DNA of 13,475 bases, from positions 1 to 13,475 of the forward strand of contig CABYCA010000017.1 of the NCBI GenBank assembly GCA_902517365.1, written 5' to 3'. The notes beneath the pieces were generated by a model, which did not search any database, was not told the origin of the DNA, and saw only the letters and a list, made by a program, of their open reading frames with translations. Within the stretch, counting starts at the first letter, position 1. Each line of letters opens with the position of its first letter. This document shows, in pieces, positions 7,077 to 13,475 of the stretch. Source of the stretch: an uncultured Bacteroidota bacterium (GTDB lineage: Bacteria; Bacteroidota; Bacteroidia; Flavobacteriales; Flavobacteriaceae). The position numbers and the translations under genes were made by a program.

Positions 7077-8528
7077 TTATAAGTCTCCGTGTGAGCTCTT
7101 TCTAGGAAGATTTGATTTACCCATAAGATATTTATCAATATGATAAGAAGCTTCTCTACCTTCCGAAATTGCCCAAACAATTAATGATTGGCCTCTTCTA
7201 GAATCACCTGCAGTAAAAATATTATTTTTTTTGGTTTGATAATCAGAATTTGAAGATATATTTCCTCTACTGTTTATATCAATGTTTAGAAGATTCGGAA
7301 GGACTTCTTCTGGACCGGTAAATCCTAGAGCAAGAATAGCAATATCACATTTCCAAGTTTTATTAGTATTGGGAATTTCAGTAAATTTTCCTGAAACCTT
7401 ATCAACTTCAACATTAACAGTCTCAAGGCCTACTAAGTTATTATGTTTATCTCCGATAAATTTTTTAGTTAAGATGCTCCATTCTCTACTAACACCTTCT
7501 TGATGAGATGAAGTAGTTTTTAAAGTGAATGGCCAGTATGGCCATGGATTGGAAGAATCTCTATTTTTTCCTGGTTTATTTGAAAGTTCAAAATTTATAA
7601 CACTACTTGCGCCATGTCTATTAGATGTACCAATACAATCTGAACCAGTATCTCCACCTCCAATAACAATTATATTTTTATCTTTTGCGTTATATCTGTC
7701 CAAATGAGCATTTATTTGTTTATCAACAAACTTATTATTGTGAGTTAAAAAGTCCATAGCTTGCTCAATCCCATGTAAATCACTTCCTGGAATATCTAAT
7801 GTGCGCTTTTTAGAAGAACCAGTAGATATTAAAACTGCATCAAATTTTTCTTGTAATTCCTCTATTGAAATATCTTCACCAACATTAAAACTACACTTAA
7901 ACTCAATACCTTCCTCTTTCAGGATATTTACTCTTCTATCAATGATATTTTTTTCTAATTTAAAATCTGGTATACCATATCTTAATAAGCCACCAATTTT
8001 ATTATCTCTTTCAAAAACAGTAATATCATGACCAACAGAATTTAATTGCTGAGAAGCAGCAAGACCAGCAGGTCCAGATCCAATGATAGCAACCTTTTTT
8101 CCTGTTCTAATTTTTGGTTTATTTGGTTTTATCCAACCATTTTTAAAGCCTTCTTCAATAATATTTTTTTCAATTAATTCAATTGAGACGGGTGGATCTA
8201 TAATTCCTAATACACATGACGCCTCACATGGAGCAGGACATAATCTTCCTGTAAATTCAGGAAAATTATTTGTTGAGTGAAGCACCTCAAGTGCATCTTT
8301 CCATTTTTTATTATAAACTAAATCATTAAAATCAGGAATCAAATTTCCAAGTGGGCAACCACTATGACAGAATGGTACACCACAGTCCATGCATCTAGCT
8401 GACTGACTTTCTAGATCAGACTTTTTAACCTCTAGAGTGAATTCATTATAATTTTTGAGTCTATTCCTTATGGGAAGATATTTCTCATCAATTCTTTCAA
8501 ATTCTTTAAATCCTTTAACTTTTCCCAT
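7077..8528 (-). CDS. gltD: Glutamate synthase (NADPH) small subunit
   Basis: The protein has 483 residues, the normal length. An N-terminal iron-sulfur domain has C46, C49, C54 and C58 (CMDCGVPFCHSGC) and C97, C101 and C105 (CPAPCEASC), which serve two [4Fe-4S] clusters. The FAD Rossmann motif IIGSGPAGLAA lies at 148-158, the NADPH motif VIGGGDTGSD at 288-297, and the closing FAD contact TAGDSRRGQSLIVWAISEGRE at about 439-459. The subunit takes electrons from NADPH through FAD and passes them via the clusters to FMN in GltB, where 2-oxoglutarate is aminated to glutamate. The ATG follows the gltB stop codon with no gap, so translation is very likely coupled and the two subunits made together. 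No missing cofactor residue was noticed. Residue numbers were counted by hand. Confidence 0.97.
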   Translation of the reverse strand: MGKVKGFKEFERIDEKYLPIRNRLKNYNEFTLEVKKSDLESQSARCMDCGVPFCHSGCPLGNLIPDFNDLVYNKKWKDALEVLHSTNNFPEFTGRLCPAPCEASCVLGIIDPPVSIELIEKNIIEEGFKNGWIKPNKPKIRTGKKVAIIGSGPAGLAASQQLNSVGHDITVFERDNKIGGLLRYGIPDFKLEKNIIDRRVNILKEEGIEFKCSFNVGEDISIEELQEKFDAVLISTGSSKKRTLDIPGSDLHGIEQAMDFLTHNNKFVDKQINAHLDRYNAKDKNIIVIGGGDTGSDCIGTSNRHGASSVINFELSNKPGKNRDSSNPWPYWPFTLKTTSSHQEGVSREWSILTKKFIGDKHNNLVGLETVNVEVDKVSGKFTEIPNTNKTWKCDIAILALGFTGPEEVLPNLLNIDINSRGNISSNSDYQTKKNNIFTAGDSRRGQSLIVWAISEGREASYHIDKYLMGKSNLPRKSSHGDL

Positions 8529-11500
8529 TTAGTTTATAAGTTGATTGATTTTTTCATCCTTAAGCTTTTCTAATGCAGCCTTATATTCTATAGGCATTAT
8601 CTTTATAAAACATTCTTTTTTTGAATCCCAATTTGATAAAATCTCTTCAGCAATTTTACTAGCTGTGTTTGAATAATGATTTTTTAGTAAATTATATATA
8701 ATATCCGAATCTTGATTATCTATTTCTTCAAAATTTATCATTTCCATATTAAAGTTTTTTTCAGAAAACTTTGAAGTTTTTAATATATATGCTATTCCTC
8801 CACTCATACCAGCTCCAAAATTTCTACCTATTTCCCCTAATATAAGAACATTTCCTCCTGTCATGTACTCACACCCATGATCTCCAACACCTTCAACAAC
8901 TGCATTAGCACCAGAATTTCTAACACAGAATCTTTCACCAGCGATACCATTTATATATGCTTCACCAGAAGTTGCTCCATATAGAGCAACATTTCCTGTA
9001 ATTATATTTTTATCAGATTCAAAGGTAGAATCCTCTGGAATTTTAATTGATAGAATTGCTCCTGATAGGCTTTTTCCAAAATAATCATTAGTATTTCCAA
9101 TAACTGTCATTTTGAGACCTTTTGTTGCAAATGCTCCAAAACTTTGACCAGCTGAACCTTTAAAATCAATTTTAAGTGTATCCTTAGGTAGACCATTGAT
9201 TCCATGGATATTTGAAATTTCATTACTTATTATAGCCCCAACAGATCTATCAGTATTCTTAATTTTAAATTCAAAAGAAGATTTTAATTTTTTATTAATT
9301 GACAGTTTTGCAGATTTTAGTATTTCAAAGTCTAAAACATTATCTAAACTGTGATCCTGTTCTTTTGTGTTTTTTATCGGAAACCTTTCTTTATTTAGCG
9401 GCTTGTAAAGGACTTTATCCAAATTGATTCCTTTAACTTTAAAATCTTCAAAACCTTCTTTGGGTTTTAACTTCTGTGTTTGACCAATCATTTCGTCCAT
9501 ACTCCTGAAACCAAGATCAGCCATTATTTCTCTTAATTCTTGTGCAACAAAATACATGTAATTTATGACATGCTCTGGTTTACCTTTAAAGTTCTTTCTC
9601 AATTCTGGATCTTGAGTTGCAATTCCAACAGGACACGTATTTAAGTGACAAGCTCTCATCATTATACAGCCTGAAGCTACAAGTGGAGCAGTTGAAAATC
9701 CAAATTCTTCAGCACCCAACAGGCACGCAACAGCTACATCTTTTCCTGTCTTGAGCTGTCCATCACATTCTAGTACAACTCGACTTCTTAAATTATTGAT
9801 GACTAAAGTTTGTTGTGCCTCAGCAATTCCAAGTTCCCACGGAAGACCAGCATGTCTAAGAGATGTCAAAGGTGAAGCACCAGTTCCCCCATCATAACCT
9901 GAAATTAAAATAACATCAGCTTTAGCTTTTGCAACACCAGCTGCAATTGTTCCAACACCTACCTCTGAAACGAGTTTAACATTTATTCTTGCCTTTCTAT
10001 TGGCATTTTTTAAATCAAAAATTAGTTGAGCTAAATCTTCGATTGAATAAATATCATGGTGAGGTGGAGGAGAAATTAATCCAACATAAGGTGTAGAATT
10101 TCTAACTTTTGCGATCAAAGGGTTTACTTTTGGACCAGGTAACTGTCCTCCTTCTCCAGGTTTTGCTCCCTGTGCCATTTTAATTTGAATTTCATCAGCA
10201 TTTGATAAGTAGTATGAGCTTACACCAAATCTACCAGAAGCAACTTGTTTTATGGCACTATTCCTAAGATCTCCATTTTTATCTTTTTTAAACCTATCAC
10301 TGTCTTCTCCACCCTCTCCAGAATTACTTTTTCCACCTATGCGGTTCATAGCAATAGCAAGATTTTCGTGCGCTTCTTTACTTATTGACCCATAAGACAT
10401 TGCGCCAGTCTTAAATCTCTTTACTATCTCTGTCCATGGCTCGACTTCTTCGATAGGAATAGGATTATAATCAACAAATTTTAAAAGACCACGTATTGTC
10501 ATTAACTGTTCTTCTTGATCATTGACTAGTTTTGAAAACTCCTTGTATGAAGAATAACTCTCTTGTCTCACGGAATTCTGAAGTTTTGATATGGTATTTG
10601 GGTTTAACATATGACTTTCTCCATCTCTTCTCCACCTGTAGTCCCCACCTGTTTTAATTGAGATGAAGTCTGAAGATGAAGTAAATGCATGTTTAATTCT
10701 TTGACTAATCTCTTTTTCAATCACGTATAGTCCAACTCCTTCAATTCTAGTGGGAGTATTTTTAAAGTACTTATTAATGAAGTTGGTTTTTAATCCAAGT
10801 GCTTCAAATATTTTAGAACCTCTGTATGATTTAAGTGTAGATATACCAATTTTATTCATCACTTTTAATATACCTTTTGCTGTAGCATCATTAAAATTGG
10901 AGATAGCTTTGTCTTTTGAAATATTTTTTATAAATCCTAAATTATGGTGGTAATCAATAATTTCATTCACTAAGTAAGGGTTTATTGCACTTGCTCCAAA
11001 ACCAAATAGCATAGAAAAGTGATGAGGTTCTCTTGGTTCGGCAGATTCAATCAATATACCAAATTTAGATCTTTTCTCCTTCTTAATCATAGTTTGGTGA
11101 ACATAGGAACAGGCAAGTAAGATGGGAATAGGAGACATTTTCTTCGATACATTCCTATCACTTAAAATAATTATGTTTGCCCCATCATCAATATATTTCT
11201 CAATATCAATTACCATATTTTCAAGCGCTTCCTCAATTCCATTGTGACCCATTTTGGATTTATATAAACAACTAATTGATTTAGATTTGAAATTCTTATG
11301 ATCTATATACTTTATTTTATCTAAATCTTCATTTGATATGATAGGATTATTAATATTTAAATTAATACAGTGATCCTCAGTAATTTCAAAAATATTAAAA
11401 TTCTTTCCAATTGATAGACTTGTATCAGTGATTATTTCTTCTCTAATTCCATCAAGTGGTGGGTTTGTTACCTGTGCAAAAAGTTGTTTGAAATAATTAT

Positions 11501-13034
11501 ATAGTAACTGAGGTTTTTTAGATAAAACAGCTAATGGAGTATCTACACCCATAGAGCCAATAGATTCCTTACCAGATATACTCATTGGAATTATAATCTT
11601 CTTAAAGTCTTCCTTGGTATATCCAAAAATTTTTAATCTGGTCTCAAATTTAATTTTTTCATCAGGAGTTCTATTACCTGTGTATGGAACATCCTTTAAC
11701 TGTAATATATTCTTATTAACCCACTTTTTGTATGGCTGCTTAGAAACTATTTGTGATTTAATTTCTTCATCATTGATTATCCTTCCTTCTTCCATGTCAA
11801 CAAGAAATATTTTTCCTGGCTCGAGTCTTCCATGTGATAAAACATTTTTTGGTTCAATATCTACAACCCCCGTCTCTGAAGACATTACAACATAACCATC
11901 TTTAGTTACGGTATATCTTGAAGGTCTAAGACCATTTCTGTCAAGAAGTGCACCAATGTATTTTCCATCTGTAAATGGAATTGAAGCAGGCCCATCCCAT
12001 GGCTCCATTATGCAACTATTGTATTTATAAAATGCTTTTCTGCTTTCATCCATTGAATTGTGCTTCTCCCATGCTTCTGGAACCAACATCATCATAACCT
12101 CTGGTAAAGATCTTCCAGTCATTAATAAAAGCTCAACAACCATATCCATTGAAGCTGAATCTGATTTACCTGGTACGATAATTGGAAGAATTTTTGACAT
12201 TTCATCGTCAGAAATATGATTTGATCTAAATAGCTCTTCTCTGGACTCCATTCTACTTATGTTACCTTTAAAAGTATTTATCTCTCCGTTATGACACATA
12301 TATCTGAAAGGTTGAGCAAGGTCCCATGTAGGAAAAGTGTTTGTTGAGAATCTTTGGTGAACAAGTGCAAGTTTTGTTACCAACAAGGAATCTTTAAGGT
12401 CTATGTAGAATCTCTCAATGTCTTCTGGAACTAATAAGCCTTTATAAATAATTGTCTTTGTGCTTAGACTTGAAAAATAAAAAAAATCTTTTTCAGATAA
12501 TTCAGAAGAGTAAATTGAGTTTTCTGCAATTTTTCGTGCTTTAAATAATTTTAGATTAAAATTAGTTTCATTCGCTTCTGAATCATTAGTAGTTATAAAT
12601 ACCTGTTTTATATCTGGCTGAGATTTACTTGCAATTGAACCCACAACTTTAGAGTTAACAGGTACATTTCTCCATCCAATTATTTTTAGATTTTGATTAT
12701 TAATTTCATCTTCAAATACCTTAATACAATGATTTGACTGTGTTATACTTTTAGGTAAAAAAAGCATACCAACAGCGTAATTATTTGGCTCTGGGAGGGA
12801 AAAATTACATTTTTTAGTGAAAAAATTATGAGGTATTTCAATTAAAATTCCAGCACCATCTCCTGTCCTTCCATCTGAGCTAACTGCACCTCTATGTTCT
12901 AAACAAGAGAGAATGTTGAGAGCTTTGCTGATAATGTTGTTAGTTCTTTCACCATTCAGGCTACAAATAAACCCTGCACCACAATTATCGTGTTCAAACT
13001 CTGAAAGATATAGTCCTTGGTCTTTTAATTTCAT
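8529..13034 (-). CDS. gltB: Glutamate synthase (NADPH) large subunit
   Basis: The protein has 1501 residues, full length for the bacterial alpha subunit. A short propeptide of 17 residues precedes C18 (HDNCGAGF), the N-terminal nucleophile of the class II glutamine amidotransferase domain (about 18-420) that releases ammonia from glutamine. A central domain follows. The FMN-binding synthase domain (about 800-1190) contains SNSGEGGEDSDRF, KPGEGGQLPGPKV and SGYDGGTGASPL. The [3Fe-4S] cysteines are C1123, C1129 and C1134 (CIMMRACHLNTC). The C-terminal beta-helix at about 1298-1418 has GxGxG-type repeats, such as GNVALYGATSGEAY and GRNFGAGMSGG. The enzyme makes two glutamates from glutamine and 2-oxoglutarate and works with GS in ammonia assimilation. 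It is followed directly by gltD. The ATG fits the expected distance to C18. No clear promoter was recognised upstream. Confidence 0.98.
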   Translation of the reverse strand: MKLKDQGLYLSEFEHDNCGAGFICSLNGERTNNIISKALNILSCLEHRGAVSSDGRTGDGAGILIEIPHNFFTKKCNFSLPEPNNYAVGMLFLPKSITQSNHCIKVFEDEINNQNLKIIGWRNVPVNSKVVGSIASKSQPDIKQVFITTNDSEANETNFNLKLFKARKIAENSIYSSELSEKDFFYFSSLSTKTIIYKGLLVPEDIERFYIDLKDSLLVTKLALVHQRFSTNTFPTWDLAQPFRYMCHNGEINTFKGNISRMESREELFRSNHISDDEMSKILPIIVPGKSDSASMDMVVELLLMTGRSLPEVMMMLVPEAWEKHNSMDESRKAFYKYNSCIMEPWDGPASIPFTDGKYIGALLDRNGLRPSRYTVTKDGYVVMSSETGVVDIEPKNVLSHGRLEPGKIFLVDMEEGRIINDEEIKSQIVSKQPYKKWVNKNILQLKDVPYTGNRTPDEKIKFETRLKIFGYTKEDFKKIIIPMSISGKESIGSMGVDTPLAVLSKKPQLLYNYFKQLFAQVTNPPLDGIREEIITDTSLSIGKNFNIFEITEDHCINLNINNPIISNEDLDKIKYIDHKNFKSKSISCLYKSKMGHNGIEEALENMVIDIEKYIDDGANIIILSDRNVSKKMSPIPILLACSYVHQTMIKKEKRSKFGILIESAEPREPHHFSMLFGFGASAINPYLVNEIIDYHHNLGFIKNISKDKAISNFNDATAKGILKVMNKIGISTLKSYRGSKIFEALGLKTNFINKYFKNTPTRIEGVGLYVIEKEISQRIKHAFTSSSDFISIKTGGDYRWRRDGESHMLNPNTISKLQNSVRQESYSSYKEFSKLVNDQEEQLMTIRGLLKFVDYNPIPIEEVEPWTEIVKRFKTGAMSYGSISKEAHENLAIAMNRIGGKSNSGEGGEDSDRFKKDKNGDLRNSAIKQVASGRFGVSSYYLSNADEIQIKMAQGAKPGEGGQLPGPKVNPLIAKVRNSTPYVGLISPPPHHDIYSIEDLAQLIFDLKNANRKARINVKLVSEVGVGTIAAGVAKAKADVILISGYDGGTGASPLTSLRHAGLPWELGIAEAQQTLVINNLRSRVVLECDGQLKTGKDVAVACLLGAEEFGFSTAPLVASGCIMMRACHLNTCPVGIATQDPELRKNFKGKPEHVINYMYFVAQELREIMADLGFRSMDEMIGQTQKLKPKEGFEDFKVKGINLDKVLYKPLNKERFPIKNTKEQDHSLDNVLDFEILKSAKLSINKKLKSSFEFKIKNTDRSVGAIISNEISNIHGINGLPKDTLKIDFKGSAGQSFGAFATKGLKMTVIGNTNDYFGKSLSGAILSIKIPEDSTFESDKNIITGNVALYGATSGEAYINGIAGERFCVRNSGANAVVEGVGDHGCEYMTGGNVLILGEIGRNFGAGMSGGIAYILKTSKFSEKNFNMEMINFEEIDNQDSDIIYNLLKNHYSNTASKIAEEILSNWDSKKECFIKIMPIEYKAALEKLKDEKINQLIN

Positions 13035-13136
13035 AACAGATATGCAAAATTATAATTATGAATAAATAATATAGCCCATTAAGCATAATTTCAAATGTGT
13101 GAAAATTATATTTATTATATCTATAAAAAAAGGTTA

Positions 13137-13163
13137 AAAAAAATACCATATTGATATTTTTTT
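13137..13163 (-). terminator. AT-only hairpin, possible terminator after secA
   Basis: Bases 13137-13145 (seven A, then TA) and 13155-13163 (TA, then seven T) form a perfect 9-bp stem around a 9-base loop. Read on the minus strand, it lies about 33 bases downstream of the secA stop and its second arm ends in eight T residues, so it could end secA transcription before gltB. The stem has no G-C pairs, and such structures arise easily by chance in AT-rich DNA. It is near-symmetrical, so strand is inferred only from the gene order. Confidence 0.35.
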
Positions 13164-13195
13164 AGAAAATAAACTGAAAAATTTATGAGTAATAA

Positions 13196-13475
13196 TTAAC
13201 TATTGATAGACCATTCCCCAGTTAAGAGTAATTTCTCTGCTTGCTTGAACTTCATGGTTTTAATTTCACCAGTATTATTATTTTTAACCTCAACTTTTTC
13301 ATTTCTACCGATTTTGGGAACTTCTCTTGTGATAGTTTCAACTCTCTGACCCTGTTGGCTTGCACTTGCACCAATTCTTCTAGCCCTTTCAGCTAATTCA
13401 TCGCTATTAAGACTTTCTTCTTTAGAAGTTTGATAATTGTTATTTTTTGAGGAATTCATTGAAGCGTCTTCGATA
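13196..13475 (-). CDS. secA: Probable SecA preprotein translocase ATPase, C-terminal end only
   Basis: The minus-strand frame is open from the right edge to a stop at 13196-13198 and gives about 92 residues. An ATG at 13457-13459 exists, but the frame continues upstream (IEDAS before it), so it need not be the start. The tail is hydrophilic: NYQTSKEE, DELAERARRIGASAS, then a basic segment ending VPKIGRNEKVEVKNNNTGE, KTMKFKQAEKLL and GEW. The IGRN element matches the VGRND that precedes the zinc-binding CPCGSGKKYK tail in most SecA proteins. Here no cysteine follows, and the sequence matches the cysteine-free ending I recall from flavobacterial SecA. SecA is the ATPase that drives proteins through SecYEG. 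All motor domains lie outside the window, so this call depends on recall of the tail and is not certain. Confidence 0.7.
   Translation of the reverse strand, partial: IEDASMNSSKNNNYQTSKEESLNSDELAERARRIGASASQQGQRVETITREVPKIGRNEKVEVKNNNTGEIKTMKFKQAEKLLLTGEWSINS

Noticed and set aside
7282..8280. Four plus-strand open frames of 60-76 codons inside gltD.
   Set aside because: They lie antisense to a complete gltD with all its cofactor motifs. Their translations show no recognisable domain, so they are shadows of the real gene.
10750..11895. Plus-strand open frames of 67 and 93 codons inside gltB.
   Set aside because: They are antisense to an intact full-length gltB and their proteins resemble no known family.
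13045..13052. Minus-strand TAATTTTG, an exact match to the Bacteroidota -7 promoter element TAnnTTTG, just upstream of gltB.
   Set aside because: No TTG is found at the expected -33 distance. The element ends only 10 bases before the start codon, leaving a leader of a few bases. Six defined bases in AT-rich DNA match easily by chance.
13457..13459. This ATG as the start of a complete 87-residue hypothetical protein.
   Set aside because: The frame stays open to the window edge, and the sequence fits a C-terminal tail of a larger protein (probable SecA) better than a free-standing gene.

Overview
The window looks like an ordinary, tightly packed chromosomal segment of an AT-rich marine-type Flavobacteriia (Bacteroidota). 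The evidence for this is low GC by eye (not counted), gene gaps of mostly 0-34 bases, A/T-rich start regions with no Shine-Dalgarno sequence, and several proteins in the form I recall from Flavobacteriaceae. These are a DnaJ with only two CxxCxGxG repeats, a NtrC-like regulator that stops after its AAA+ domain, and a SecA tail that keeps 'IGRN' but has no cysteines. No tRNA, rRNA, CRISPR, insertion sequence or phage gene was seen.

Left block, plus strand (1-5973): the 3' end of grpE, dnaJ, a sigma-54-activator-like response regulator, a secreted M28-family metallopeptidase with a PA domain, a NorM-type MATE exporter, and a small PAP2-family membrane phosphatase. Gaps are 7, 34, 6 and 2 bases, then an 8-base overlap, so the block could be one transcript. 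GrpE and DnaJ are the co-chaperones of DnaK. The later genes are envelope or export functions with no obvious shared pathway.

Right block, minus strand (13475 down to 5941): the 3' end of a probable secA, a 161-base gap holding an AT-only hairpin followed by a T run, then gltB, gltD and a GT4-like glycosyltransferase. gltB and gltD abut with no gap and encode the two subunits of NADPH-dependent glutamate synthase, the GOGAT half of the GS-GOGAT ammonia assimilation cycle. The glycosyltransferase follows after 14 bases and is probably co-transcribed, but its biochemical link is unclear. The two blocks converge, and the PAP2 and glycosyltransferase genes overlap tail to tail by 33 bases.

I do not see a new multi-gene system here. 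The points most worth checking are protein-level departures from textbook families: one of two zinc centres lost in DnaJ, no C-terminal zinc-binding domain in SecA, and a sigma-54 activator with neither a DNA-binding domain nor an intact GAFTGA loop. I believe all three are lineage traits rather than damage in this one genome, but no search could be run.
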